A DNA stretch of 64,000 nucleotides from Chryseobacterium nakagawai (GCF_900637665.1 NZ_LR134386.1:2100501-2164500); one strand, 5' to 3'; numbered from the stretch's first letter, positions 33,014 to 41,929 are shown. Numbers and translations are program-made. The notes: generated by a model not told the origin, from the letters alone.

Positions 33014-34192
33014 TTACAAATTTTTAAGATAGGTCTCCATATCCTTATCTCCACGCCCACTTAAGCAAATAACGACAATATCCTCTTTATTGAATTTTTT
33101 CTTGTCTAAAACTGCAAGAGCATGAGAACTTTCAAGAGCAGGAATAATTCCTTCCAGTTTGGTTAGTTCAAAAGCACATTTCAAGGCTTCATCATCATTA
33201 ATACTGAAAAACTCAGCTCTTTTTTCCTTGAATAAGTTCGCGTGAAAAGGTCCGATTCCTGGATAATCAAGCCCTGCAGAAATTGAATGAGGTTCAATGA
33301 CCTGACCATCTTCAGTTTGCATCACAAGACTTTTGCTTCCATGAAGTACCCCTAGCGTTCCTAAGAAGGTCGTGGCTGCGGATTTCCCAGAGTCCACTCC
33401 ATGACCTCCAGCTTCAGCAGCAATGATTTTTACCTCTTTTTCATCTACAAAATGGTAAAAAGTTCCGGCAGCATTGCTTCCACCACCTACACAAGCAATC
33501 ACATAATCTGGATTTTCTCTCCCGATTTTTTCTTTAAGTTGCTCCTTAATCTCTTTTGAAATGATGCTTTGAAATCTTGCTACAAGATCCGGGAAAGGGT
33601 GAGGCCCTACCACACTTCCAATCACATAATGAGTCGTAACAGGATTATTGATCCAATCTCTTAGAGCTTCATTGACTGCATCTTTCAGTGTTTTTGATCC
33701 TGAAGTGGCTGCTATAACCTCTGCACCCAGCATTTTCATTCTGGCTACATTGGGCGCCTGTCTTTGGATATCAATTTCTCCCATATATACGATACACTCA
33801 AGACCAAGCAAGGCACAGGCTGTTGCTGTTGCTACACCATGTTGTCCGGCTCCGGTTTCTGCAATAATCCTTGTTTTTCCAAGGCGTTTTGCCAGAAGAA
33901 CCTGTCCTAAAGCATTATTAATCTTGTGAGCTCCGGTATGGTTGAGATCTTCCCGTTTTAAATAGATCTGTGTATTGTATTTGTTACTTAAGTTTTTAGC
34001 AAAATACAACGGAGTTGCCCTGCCTACATAATTTTTAAGCAAATCCTGGTATTCATTCTGAAAGTCTTCCGACTCAATGATTTCAAGATAATTCTTTTGC
34101 AGTTCTTCTACATTCGGATAAAGCATTTCGGGGATAAAAGCTCCTCCAAATTCTCCATAATATCCATGTTCATCAGGGTTTTTATAATTCAT
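33014..34192 (-). CDS. trpB: Tryptophan synthase beta chain
   Basis: A 392-residue PLP enzyme that condenses indole with serine. The PLP Lys90 is in [15 protein letters not shown]; the phosphate loop [10 protein letters not shown] and [11 protein letters not shown] (COMM/alpha contact) are intact. It starts 4 nt after the GNAT gene stop. Confidence 0.97.
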   Translation of the reverse strand: MNYKNPDEHGYYGEFGGAFIPEMLYPNVEELQKNYLEIIESEDFQNEYQDLLKNYVGRATPLYFAKNLSNKYNTQIYLKREDLNHTGAHKINNALGQVLLAKRLGKTRIIAETGAGQHGVATATACALLGLECIVYMGEIDIQRQAPNVARMKMLGAEVIAATSGSKTLKDAVNEALRDWINNPVTTHYVIGSVVGPHPFPDLVARFQSIISKEIKEQLKEKIGRENPDYVIACVGGGSNAAGTFYHFVDEKEVKIIAAEAGGHGVDSGKSAATTFLGTLGVLHGSKSLVMQTEDGQVIEPHSISAGLDYPGIGPFHANLFKEKRAEFFSINDDEALKCAFELTKLEGIIPALESSHALAVLDKKKFNKEDIVVICLSGRGDKDMETYLKNL

Positions 34193-34196
34193 TTCT

Positions 34197-34742
34197 TTAT
34201 TCTTTAGTAATTAAATAAGCATTATTTTGTGGGCTCAATGTAGTGAGCTGTTCTTTTTCTTTTTGAGAGATATTAAATATTAAAATATCATCATCTTCCG
34301 AATTGATCCATTCCGAACCTGTATGTTCCTTAATAGCTTTTGCCTTATCATAAAGGATTTCAATACTACATTTTTCATAAAACGGACGAAGATCAGTATG
34401 GCAAAAACCAATGGTCTCCATTTTTCTTTGGGTAACATTTTCTTTAAAATATTCTAACAACTTTGCTCCATATCCTTTTTTTTGATGGGCAGCAACCAAT
34501 CCTACAACTTCTGCGAAAGGGTATTGTTCCCCAGAGATTTCCAGTGCAAAATCAAAATTAAGCCGGAGAACGGCCAGAATTTCAGAATGTAAATCCATGA
34601 GAAAATGAAACTCCGAATCTTTAAAAAAGGTACGGAAATAGGCAGGTTTCATCGTGTTCCATGCAGAAACATCCCAGAGCGGAAGAATATGTTCAATTTC
34701 TTTGTCTGTTATTTCGTTGGCTTGTTTAATCTGATATTTCAT
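34197..34742 (-). CDS. GNAT family N-acetyltransferase within the trp operon
   Basis: A 181-residue GNAT-fold protein. The acetyl-CoA binding segment is [20 protein letters not shown] (motif A, Q/RxxGxG as QKKGYG) and the C-terminal part has [11 protein letters not shown]. It lies 4 nt before trpB and behind the RAYT gene. Substrate unknown; no role in tryptophan synthesis is established, and it may simply be carried in the operon. Confidence 0.8.
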   Translation of the reverse strand: MKYQIKQANEITDKEIEHILPLWDVSAWNTMKPAYFRTFFKDSEFHFLMDLHSEILAVLRLNFDFALEISGEQYPFAEVVGLVAAHQKKGYGAKLLEYFKENVTQRKMETIGFCHTDLRPFYEKCSIEILYDKAKAIKEHTGSEWINSEDDDILIFNISQKEKEQLTTLSPQNNAYLITKE

Positions 34743-34803
34743 AGTTTATTACATAATAATCAAAATTCATAAGGAGTTCCGAAGGGATGACTTAACCCTA
34801 GCA

Positions 34804-34818
34804 AAGGATAAAATCCTT
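34804..34818. repeat. REP-like hairpin 3' of the RAYT gene
   Basis: AAGGAT-AAA-ATCCTT, a perfect 6-bp hairpin 18 nt beyond the RAYT stop, followed by TAGCC as in the TTTAGCC loops near 25.2 kb. Confidence 0.45.
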
Positions 34819-34835
34819 AGCCATAATCATTGCAT

Positions 34836-35288
34836 CTAATCCCATAAAAATTTTTCATCATAATCCATTTTATGTTTTTCCAATATCTCCACAAGTTCAT
34901 TTTTAAAATCCTGTTTTTGATGATGCTGGCGTTGATTTTTAATATATTTTGACACAATGTGAACATCTTTTCCACCTACTGAAAACGCACCATAACCATC
35001 CTGCCAAAAGAAATTCTCATATTTCCTGCCTTTTGTTTTGATCCATTTTGAGGAATGTGCCTTTATTTCCTGAACCAATTTCATTAATGCAATTTTCCTG
35101 GACAATCTACAAAGAATGTGAATATGATTGTCTGTTCCGCCAATCTGTAATGCATAGCTTTCAAAATCTTTACATAATGTAGCAATGTAGGCGTACAATT
35201 CATTTTCTATGTTTTCATCTATAAAATCATTCCGGTATTTTGTACTGAATACGATATGAATGTAATTTTTGACTAATGATTGTGGCAT
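34836..35288 (-). mobile_element. REP-associated tyrosine transposase (RAYT, Y1 transposase family)
   Basis: A 150-residue Y1_Tnp protein. The HUH motif is His55-Ile-His57 in GGTDNHIHILC, and the catalytic Tyr115 is in IVSKYIKNQRQHH. RAYTs are single-copy domesticated relatives of IS200/IS605 transposases that mobilise short REP palindromes. It is intact, on the same strand as the trp genes, and inserted between trpF and the GNAT-trpB pair. Short hairpins flank both sides (34804-34818; 35364-35380; 35394-35406). No full IS ends or target duplication were found. Confidence 0.88.
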
Positions 35289-35363
35289 TTGTGTGTTTTT
35301 TGGTGGTTGGTATTTATGTTGTCATGAATGGGTTTGTCATTGATATATTGGTTGTTAATATTG

Positions 35364-35406
35364 ATTGGAATGTTTCCAATTCTGGGTTAAATCGTCCCGT
35401 TGGGAC
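35364..35406. repeat. Two REP-like hairpins 5' of the RAYT gene
   Basis: ATTGGAA-TGT-TTCCAAT (35364-35380) and GTCCC-GTT-GGGAC (35394-35406). The second overlaps the end of trpF and encodes its last residues. Confidence 0.45.
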
Positions 35407-36097
35407 TCTTTGGAATGATGGTTTTAAATTTTTTAATCCTGTTTACATCCTTATCACCCGGAGCTATCTCAAATTTTGAATTAATATCTAAGGCAAATGG
35501 CTTCTGTTTTAATCCTTCCATATTCTTGATATTCTCTTCTGAAATACCACCACTCAGGAAATAGGGTAGTGGAATATCAAAGTCATTTAATAAATTCCAG
35601 TCAAATAGTTGACCTGTTCCTCCAAATGCCTTGCTGTCTGTGTCAAACAGGTAGAAGTTGATAGGTTGTAGGTTGTAGGTCGCCGGATTATCATTGAAGA
35701 TCTTTGCTATTTTCTCTTTGTTTTCAGCTGTATTATTTCCGATTCTTATCACTTTGATGATTTTAACATCTGGGTTCAGTTGTTTTCTTAGTTCAGTAAT
35801 TAGGCTGTCATCCTCATCACCATGCAATTGAATCAAATTAAGCTTTCCTTTTTCAGCTATTTCAACAATGGTTTCAATTTTTTCATTGACAAAAACCCCA
35901 ACTTTTTCCTGATGATTAATCTGTGCAATATCTTCAATGCTCAAATGATTCAGAACATATCGTGGCGATTTTTCGTAAAAAATAAAGCCTAAGAAATCTG
36001 TATTGATGTCAATTAATTCCTGTATCTGGTCGAGATTTGTCAGACCACAGACTTTAAGGGCAGGAGAGGTGTAATGGGTTGCTTGCTGTTGGTTCAT
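35387..36097 (-). CDS. trpF: Phosphoribosylanthranilate isomerase
   Basis: A TIM-barrel isomerase of the tryptophan pathway. KVCGLTNLDQIQ near the N-terminus holds the catalytic Cys, the catalytic Asp lies in FLFDTDSKAFGG, and FLSGGISEENI binds phosphate. The start at 36097 (MNQQQATHYTS) gives 236 residues. A TTG at 36166 overlapping the trpC stop opens the same frame, but it runs through a TTTGAAAAT repeat and is rejected. The C-terminal IIPKSPNGTI is encoded by a REP-like palindrome, so the natural end may have been extended. Confidence 0.93.
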   Translation of the reverse strand: MNQQQATHYTSPALKVCGLTNLDQIQELIDINTDFLGFIFYEKSPRYVLNHLSIEDIAQINHQEKVGVFVNEKIETIVEIAEKGKLNLIQLHGDEDDSLITELRKQLNPDVKIIKVIRIGNNTAENKEKIAKIFNDNPATYNLQPINFYLFDTDSKAFGGTGQLFDWNLLNDFDIPLPYFLSGGISEENIKNMEGLKQKPFALDINSKFEIAPGDKDVNRIKKFKTIIPKSPNGTI

Positions 36098-36134
36098 GAT
36101 AGTTATAGACTTTTGATTATCCAGAGTGAAATCC

Positions 36135-36167
36135 ATTTTCAAATTTTCAAATTGACACATTTTCAAA
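36135..36167. repeat. Triple ATTTTCAAA direct repeat at the trpC-trpF junction
   Basis: Three copies of ATTTTCAAA at 36135-36143, 36143-36151 and 36159-36167 lie between the trpC stop and the likely trpF start. Confidence 0.5.
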
Positions 36168-36936
36168 TTAGTAAAGAAAACTCTTCAAATGCTTTTGCCG
36201 GATCTGTATTCCTCATAAAATATTCTCCCATCAGAAAACCATCAAACCCTTTTTCCTTTAAATATTTAAAATCTTCAAGATTATAAATCCCGCTTTCTGC
36301 AATAGATAAAGTGTCTTTAGGAAGTTGATCTTTTAGCTGGACAGAATGCTGTAAATCAACTTTGAAATCCTTTAAATTTCTGTTATTAATTCCGACTAAA
36401 TCAATGTTAGAATTAAAATGTTTCAGTTCCTCTTCCGTATGAATTTCCAATAAAACTTCCAGATCCAATTCATGAGCCAATTCTGTAAACTCCTGAACCT
36501 GATTAGGAGAAAGACAGGCTGCTATCAGTAAAATAACATCAGCTCCCATGCTTTTGGCCTCATAAAACTGGTATTCATCAACCATGAAATCTTTTCGTAA
36601 AATTGGTACGTTAAGATGATTTCTTACAGCCAGAATATCATTAGAACTTCCTCCAAAAAAGTCATTATCTGTAAGAATGGAAATCCCACTTGCTCCAAAG
36701 TTCTCATAAGCAGAAGTAACTTCTAAAGGCTGAACTTTATCATTGATGATTCCTTTTGACGGAGATTGCCTTTTAAACTCAGCAATAATTCCGCTTTTAT
36801 TTCTAATGGATTCTTTTAATGAAGAGCTCTTTCTTCCAAAAAATGCTGTATTTTTTAACTGATCGATGGAAATAGTAGCCTTTGAAACCAAAATCTCTTC
36901 TTTTTTTCTTTCAATAATTTTATCTAGTATGGTCAT
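36163..36936 (-). CDS. trpC: Indole-3-glycerol phosphate synthase
   Basis: A 257-residue TIM-barrel enzyme closing the indole ring. The catalytic Lys is in IIAEFKRQSPSKGII, with LRKDFMVDEYQFYEA, LLEIHTEEEL, GINNRNLKDF and IAESGI all present. It begins 44 nt after trpD. Confidence 0.96.
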   Translation of the reverse strand: MTILDKIIERKKEEILVSKATISIDQLKNTAFFGRKSSSLKESIRNKSGIIAEFKRQSPSKGIINDKVQPLEVTSAYENFGASGISILTDNDFFGGSSNDILAVRNHLNVPILRKDFMVDEYQFYEAKSMGADVILLIAACLSPNQVQEFTELAHELDLEVLLEIHTEEELKHFNSNIDLVGINNRNLKDFKVDLQHSVQLKDQLPKDTLSIAESGIYNLEDFKYLKEKGFDGFLMGEYFMRNTDPAKAFEEFSLLI

Positions 36937-36980
36937 GAGTAAAGATTAGAAATTAGAATGTTATTAGGTAAATTAAACTC

Positions 36981-38012
36981 TTAATTAATTAAAAGATCGA
37001 ATGTTTTTAATGCTTTTCCACTTTCTAAGCTTTCCTTAGCCAACATAAGACAGTCGTCATACGTCCCGAATTTATGAGTATGATAAAGTGCTATGGATGC
37101 ATTGGCTAAAACCACGGAGTTTTGTTGTTCCGTTCCTTTTCCTTCCAGAATATTCATGAAAATTTTTGCGGTTTCCTGAATGGTGTTTCCGGCCTTAATA
37201 TCTTCTAAGGTTACAGGATTGAATCCTAAATCTTCTGCAGAATAGATTTCTTCACCTTTTTTGGTGATGATTTTGCTGTCATGGGTAAGGCTGATCTCAT
37301 CATAACCATCCAATCCATGAACTAAAATAAAATCCTTTTCCTCTTTTTGTAAAAGATATTGATAAATTCTTGCAATTTCCAGGTTATATACTCCAATCAT
37401 GGAATATTGAGGTTTTGCAGGGTTTACCAAAGGACCCAGAAGATTAAAGAACGTTCTTAATCCAAGGGATTTTCTCAATAATCCAACGGATTGAAGAGCA
37501 GGGTGGAAGTAAGGGGCATGTAAAAAGCAGATATTCGCTCTTTCAAGATCTTCATTCAGCTGCTCTGAACTGTTCTTGAACTGATATCCAAGTTCTTCCA
37601 GTACATTGGATGAGCCTGTAGTGGTTGAAGCCCCATAATTTCCGTGTTTTGTTACCTTCTGCCCGGCTCCGGCCACCACAAAGCTGGCCAATGTTGATAT
37701 ATTGATTGTGTTTTTTCCGTCACCTCCCGTTCCTACGATATCAATGGCATCACTGGAATCAATATGGATAGGAACCGCCATCTGCAACAGGGCTTCTCTA
37801 AAGCCTTCCAATTCTTTTAATGTGATATTTCGCATCAGAAAAACACTGATGAAGGCCGTAACTTCTGCTGCATTGAACTTGTTCTGAGCAATTTCAATCA
37901 TCATGGCCTTGGCCTCAGACTTTGATAAGGTATTGTGATTGAACAGGTATTGCAATATTTCTTTCATTTGAGGAGTTTTTATGATGGATGGATCTTGTGT
38001 TGTTGTTTTCAT
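36981..38012 (-). CDS. trpD: Anthranilate phosphoribosyltransferase
   Basis: A 343-residue nucleoside phosphorylase-like enzyme adding the phosphoribosyl group to anthranilate. DIVGTGGDGKNTINISTLAS is the PRPP-binding signature, and KHGNYGASTTTGSSNVLEELG and FFNLLGPLVNPA are conserved. It stands alone as a monofunctional protein, with trpG separate. Confidence 0.96.
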   Translation of the reverse strand: MKTTTQDPSIIKTPQMKEILQYLFNHNTLSKSEAKAMMIEIAQNKFNAAEVTAFISVFLMRNITLKELEGFREALLQMAVPIHIDSSDAIDIVGTGGDGKNTINISTLASFVVAGAGQKVTKHGNYGASTTTGSSNVLEELGYQFKNSSEQLNEDLERANICFLHAPYFHPALQSVGLLRKSLGLRTFFNLLGPLVNPAKPQYSMIGVYNLEIARIYQYLLQKEEKDFILVHGLDGYDEISLTHDSKIITKKGEEIYSAEDLGFNPVTLEDIKAGNTIQETAKIFMNILEGKGTEQQNSVVLANASIALYHTHKFGTYDDCLMLAKESLESGKALKTFDLLIN

Positions 38013-38035
38013 ACTTGGCTTACTTCATTAAACTT

Positions 38036-38638
38036 TTACTGATTTAAAAAGTTTCGGATGATTACCTCTCCGTCAGGAGTTAAAATACTTTCGGGATGAA
38101 ACTGTACTCCATGTACATCATAGGTTTTATGCTGAAGGGCCATTATCATTCCGTCTTTATCAACTGCTGTAACTTCCAATTCATTGGGGAAGTTTTCAGG
38201 ATTAACAGCCCAGCTGTGGTATCTTCCTACTTCAAGCCCTGATGCTAGATCTTTAAAAAGTTTGGTGTTTTGCTTTACCAAATCAGTAGTGGTAGCCACT
38301 CCGTGGAAAATTTCAGTCAGATTGATTAGATTTCCACCAAAAGCTTCTGCAATGGCCTGCTGTCCCAAACACACACCTAAAATACTTTTAGTAGAAGCAT
38401 ATTCTTTAATAAGTTCCAGTAAAATTCCTGCCTCTTCCGGAATTCCAGGTCCTGGAGAAAGAATGATTTTATCGTATTTTCCGACTTCTTCCAAAGTGAT
38501 CTGGTCATTTCTTACCACATCTACCTTCTGATTCAGGATTCTTTCGATGATCTGAACAAGGTTATAAGTAAAGCTGTCATAGTTATCAAAAACGAGAACC
38601 TTAAGCGGTGATTGTTGAGTATTGATATTGTTATTCAT
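38036..38638 (-). CDS. trpG: Anthranilate synthase component II (glutamine amidotransferase)
   Basis: A 200-residue class I glutaminase subunit. The nucleophile Cys is in GVCLGQQAIAEAFGG; the His-Glu pair is in GVQFHPESILT. It supplies ammonia to TrpE. The same family also serves 4-amino-4-deoxychorismate synthesis (PabA), but the position between trpE and trpD fixes TrpG. Confidence 0.95.
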   Translation of the reverse strand: MNNNINTQQSPLKVLVFDNYDSFTYNLVQIIERILNQKVDVVRNDQITLEEVGKYDKIILSPGPGIPEEAGILLELIKEYASTKSILGVCLGQQAIAEAFGGNLINLTEIFHGVATTTDLVKQNTKLFKDLASGLEVGRYHSWAVNPENFPNELEVTAVDKDGMIMALQHKTYDVHGVQFHPESILTPDGEVIIRNFLNQ

Positions 38639-38673
38639 TTCTTTTTTGTTGAAGGTTAATTGATTTTTGATGT

Positions 38674-40101
38674 TTAGCTTTCTACGACAATTTTTTCTGC
38701 CTTTTCTACTGCTTTTTTTAGGGCATTTAATTTGTTATTGACTTCCTGCAACTCATTTTCAGGGACAGATTTTGCAACAAGACCGGCTCCTGCCTGATAA
38801 TATAGTGTATTGTTTTTGCTTAAAAAGGTTCTGATCATAATGGCTTGATTGCAGGTTCCGTTTAATCCGACAATCCCTATACAACCTCCGTAATACCCAC
38901 GGGAATCTTTTTCATATTGATTAATGAGTTGAAGAGCTTTATGTTTTGGGGCTCCGCTTAAGGTTCCCTGAGGGAAAGTGGCAGAGATCATGTCTAGAGG
39001 ATTGATTTGCTGGGGAAGGTCTGCAGTTACTTCACTTACCATGTGGATGACGTGAGAGAAAAGCTGAATTTCTTTAAGTTTAGTCACTGTTACATTTTTA
39101 CCCAGCTTTCCAAGATCGTTACGAGCTAGATCTACCAGCATTGTGTGTTCAGCATTTTCTTTAGGATCATTCTTTAAGACTTCAATAGCTTGAAGGTCTG
39201 TTTCTAAATTCCCGGTTCTTTTGGAAGTTCCGGCAATCGGATGAATAATAGCTTTGTTGTCTTTAATGATTAACTGGCTTTCAGGACTTGATCCGAATAG
39301 TTTATAGTTTCCATAATCAAAATAAAATAGGTAAGGAGAAGGGTTGATGTTTCTTAAAGCACGGTAAACATTGAATTCATCACCTTTGAATTTCTGCTCA
39401 AATCTTCTGCTCAGTACCAATTGGAATACATCACCTCTCATACAGTGTTTCTGAGCTGTTTTTACCAATTCGATATAATCTTCATCAGTAATGTTGGACG
39501 TTTCCTGACCGTTTTTTTCAAATGGATAGACTGGGGTATTTTGATTTTTGATGAGGTTTTCTAAAAGATGTAGTTCAGATTTTACACCATCCATTTGGTT
39601 TTCAATAATATGCATTTCATCATTGAAGTGATTGATGGCAATTACATATTGGTATAATCTATATCTCAGAATTGGAATTTCTACTTCCGGACTTTGTGCT
39701 TTTAAATTGATGTTTTCAAAAAACTGTACCGCTTCAAAGCTTGTATATCCGAAAAGGCTCTGTGCAGTTTGTTCAATAGGATCATTGGTTTTTTCACAAT
39801 CAAAAATAGTACGGAACTCTTCAAATATCTCAGAGATATTGCGCTCCATAATGAATTGCTTTAGCGGAGCAGAGTCAGGAAGCTTGATTTCAAATTCATT
39901 TAAGTTTTTCACTTCAATTCCTGCAACGGCATTGATCGCTATAAAGGAAAAATTGTTATCAATACTTTTTGAATCTGAGCTTTCCAGAAGGATCGTGTCT
40001 CTGAATTTGTCTCTGATCTTAAGATAAATATTCATTGGAGTATGAAGATCTCCAAGAGTTTTTTTCGAAACGGTTTTTATTTTGATTTTTTGTGTAAACA
40101 T
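38674..40101 (-). CDS. trpE: Anthranilate synthase component I
   Basis: A 475-residue chorismate-utilising enzyme. The catalytic core has IHPIAGTSKRTG, EHTMLVDLARNDLG, SGAPKHKALQLI and YQAGAGLVAKSVPENEL. The N-terminal LLESSDS segment (about 38-44) fits the tryptophan feedback site. It is the first structural gene of the operon, 102 nt after the leader peptide stop and 32 nt after the attenuator T tract. Confidence 0.97.
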   Translation of the reverse strand: MFTQKIKIKTVSKKTLGDLHTPMNIYLKIRDKFRDTILLESSDSKSIDNNFSFIAINAVAGIEVKNLNEFEIKLPDSAPLKQFIMERNISEIFEEFRTIFDCEKTNDPIEQTAQSLFGYTSFEAVQFFENINLKAQSPEVEIPILRYRLYQYVIAINHFNDEMHIIENQMDGVKSELHLLENLIKNQNTPVYPFEKNGQETSNITDEDYIELVKTAQKHCMRGDVFQLVLSRRFEQKFKGDEFNVYRALRNINPSPYLFYFDYGNYKLFGSSPESQLIIKDNKAIIHPIAGTSKRTGNLETDLQAIEVLKNDPKENAEHTMLVDLARNDLGKLGKNVTVTKLKEIQLFSHVIHMVSEVTADLPQQINPLDMISATFPQGTLSGAPKHKALQLINQYEKDSRGYYGGCIGIVGLNGTCNQAIMIRTFLSKNNTLYYQAGAGLVAKSVPENELQEVNNKLNALKKAVEKAEKIVVES

Positions 40102-40132
40102 CTGCTGTTTTATTTTTTTAGATTGTAGGAAT

Positions 40133-40164
40133 AAAAAAAGGCTTTAACGGTATCCGTCAAAGCC
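40133..40164 (-). terminator. trp attenuator (intrinsic terminator in the trpE leader)
   Basis: In RNA sense GGCUUUGACGG (40164-40154), loop AUA, and CCGUUAAAGCC (40150-40140) pair over 11 bp with one G-U, followed by seven U (40139-40133). It lies between the leader peptide stop and trpE. Confidence 0.85.
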
Positions 40165-40202
40165 TTATATTGTGTATTGTTTTACTTATATCTGCTGTTT
40201 GT

Positions 40203-40271
40203 TTAGCAACATGACAATAACTTCAGACCCGACGAAGAGTTTGAAAGCCACCACCAAATATTGTTGCTCAT
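40203..40271 (-). CDS. trpL: trp operon leader peptide with three consecutive Trp codons
   Basis: A 22-codon ORF reading MSNNIWWWLSNSSSGLKLLSCC, with Trp codons 6-8 at 40256-40248. It begins about 15 nt after a TACATTTG -7 box and is followed by an intrinsic terminator before trpE, the arrangement of ribosome-mediated transcription attenuation. The stretch UCGUCGGGUCU (40235-40225) can pair with the 5' arm of the terminator over 8-10 bp including wobbles, a candidate antiterminator. There is no clear Shine-Dalgarno site, as is usual here. Confidence 0.85.
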   Translation of the reverse strand: MSNNIWWWLSNSSSGLKLLSCC

Positions 40272-40285
40272 TGTAAACATTGGGA

Positions 40286-40293
40286 CAAATGTA
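40286..40293 (-). promoter_or_regulatory. -7 box (TACATTTG) of the trp operon
   Basis: Matches TAnnTTTG about 15 nt before the trpL ATG; T-rich TTTTTTG elements lie 15-22 nt upstream as -33 candidates. Confidence 0.6.
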
Positions 40294-40357
40294 GAAATTT
40301 TTTTAATACAAAAAACAAAAAATTCAAAAAAATAAAAAACTTAATATTAAAGTAATT

Positions 40358-41002
40358 CTATTTCAGTTGTTTAAGTTCTTCTTTGAGCGCTTCCAGCTTT
40401 ATTTTATAACTTTCCTCATCATAAGATACCGTATAACCTTCCAATGCTTTGATATATTCTGCAATGAACTCTTTATTGGTTCTGTCTGCTTCATATTTAA
40501 TTCTTGCAGAGTTTACCGGAGCCAGTTTTGAGTATTTAAGGACTGCTTTTCCTTCCTCGGACTGATTATAAAGAATAACGATATTTTTTTCGTATCCCGG
40601 AATGTATTTTACAGGAAAAGGAATCTCTACTGGAGGGATTCTGATGGTATTTTCAATAGGATAGATCGTTGCGCTTGTAGTAGAAAAAAACGTTGATACA
40701 TATTTCCCATCCTGTTTTTTAACAACTGCCTCATAATCGTGAATGTACATGTCATTTAATGTAGAATTGGTTTCTACATCGGAAGTAATAATAGCGGTAC
40801 TTTCTATACCATATTGATTCAGAAACCAGGCATTTAGAAACTGTCCGCAAAATCCATTTAAAATAGAGAGAGGAATTGCCAGAATTAAAAACCATGCTTT
40901 TTTAGTGAGATAGGATAGTAATCCAAAAATCAGAAAAAGAAGGATCACCGTATAAAAGCCGTGATGGCTGGTGAAAAACAGTATTTTCGAAATTAAAACC
41001 AT
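40358..41002 (-). CDS. Hypothetical membrane protein
   Basis: A 214-residue protein with two N-terminal membrane helices (about 16-32 and 36-60), a beta-rich extracytoplasmic middle and a charged helical C-terminus (EALKEELKQL). No family recognised; the middle region weakly recalls DUF3592-type proteins. It lies upstream of the trp promoter on the same strand but has no visible link to it. Confidence 0.65.
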   Translation of the reverse strand: MVLISKILFFTSHHGFYTVILLFLIFGLLSYLTKKAWFLILAIPLSILNGFCGQFLNAWFLNQYGIESTAIITSDVETNSTLNDMYIHDYEAVVKKQDGKYVSTFFSTTSATIYPIENTIRIPPVEIPFPVKYIPGYEKNIVILYNQSEEGKAVLKYSKLAPVNSARIKYEADRTNKEFIAEYIKALEGYTVSYDEESYKIKLEALKEELKQLK

Positions 41003-41117
41003 AACTTTTATCTTATCATCAGAAATCTATTTAAAATTATAAAAAAAATTAAGAGTACAATGGATATTTTTAAGTTAAGATAATGGAAATCAATTTGTAA
41101 AAGTAAATAGCCTATAA

Positions 41118-41244
41118 CACTAAGTTCACAATGAGCTTACATCAAAGCAATAAGCAGTTCAGAAAAGTATTTAATTTAGAAAGATACTATTTCTTGGCTG
41201 AGCGAAATGATTCTGTAATCAGAAAGACTCCTGTGAACTTAGTG
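41118..41244. repeat. 127-bp element bounded by 13-bp inverted repeats
   Basis: CACTAAGTTCACA (41118-41130) and TGTGAACTTAGTG (41232-41244) are perfect inverted ends of a non-coding segment. A fragment of a MITE-like or structured repeat is likely; no target duplication is evident. Confidence 0.45.
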
Positions 41245-41253
41245 GCTTTTAAT

Positions 41254-41710
41254 TTAATGGACCGGTTCTGAAATAGGTATATCGGGAGATCCACTGTAGA
41301 AGACAATTAACGTTGCTCCTTTATCTCCGGTTTTGCCTCTGTGGGCAATGTTCACCATTTCCGGAAGTACTTCGCCTTGTCTTATCCATTGTGTTTTACC
41401 ATCTTCCTTCTTTTCAATCTGAATTTCACCTTTTTCTATATAGGCTGCGTTAATCACCGGATGTTTGTGCCAGTCTAAAGCTTTATTGAGGTGGGACGAA
41501 AATTTTAAGTACAGAAATTTCAGGTTGTCCACTCGGATAGTTGGGGTACAATGTTCCTTCCCATGATTTTGTCGTTTTTAATAAGGTTACGGATTCTATT
41601 TTATCAGAATATTCAGAGGATTGAATATCTGATGAAGAATTGTCACAAGACAATGAAAGGGCAGTGAGTGCAGCAAAAAGAGCTGTACTCAATAAATTCT
41701 TTTTAGTCAT
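41254..41710 (-). pseudogene. Cupin-domain lipoprotein gene split by a frameshift
   Basis: The 5' frame (41710 to a stop at 41483) encodes a signal peptide with lipobox SLSC (Cys22) and a body ending QPEISVLKIFVPP. The 3' frame (to 41254) continues in register of a cupin with LNKALDWHKHPVINAAYIEKG, a metal-binding HxH-like strand, and VNIAHRGKTG. A single-base deletion in the CCCACCTC tract near 41490 would join them to one cupin of about 150 residues. It could be a true pseudogene, a programmed slip or a sequencing error. Confidence 0.65.
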
Positions 41711-41794
41711 AAGTTCAAATTAATAGTTATGTTTTGGTGTAAACAATTAATATCACAAAAGTAATAAGTGAATTTAAATTTCCCTAGTGTTTGA

Positions 41795-41826
<32 letters not shown>

Positions 41827-41903
41827 GTGTTGAATTAAGTATTGCTTTTTAAAAATATTATTCAAAGAAAACATTTGTCATAAGCTGAAACGTTTATTTT
41901 TTA

Positions 41904-41911
41904 TATTTTTG
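41904..41911 (+). promoter_or_regulatory. -7 box (TATTTTTG) for the lipoprotein-cytochrome c unit
   Basis: Matches TAnnTTTG 18 nt before the ATG at 41930. No good -33 at standard spacing. Confidence 0.45.
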
Positions 41912-41929
41912 CTTTCAAATTAGAAAAAA

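Noticed and set aside
35276..35479. Plus-strand ORF opposite RAYT and trpF
   Set aside because: It is antisense to trpF and covers repeat hairpins; no motif.
36098..36166. N-terminal extension of TrpF from a TTG overlapping the trpC stop
   Set aside because: It runs through the ATTTTCAAA direct repeats, has no family homology, and a good ATG exists at 36097.
40140..40256. Antiterminator made by leader GGCUUU pairing with the terminator 3' arm AAAGCC
   Set aside because: A ribosome stalled on the Trp codons would cover GGCUUU, giving the wrong regulatory response; the 40235-40225 pairing is preferred.
41483..41710. Two separate genes at the cupin locus
   Set aside because: The two frames continue one domain with a single-base slip; the second has no proper start or signal.
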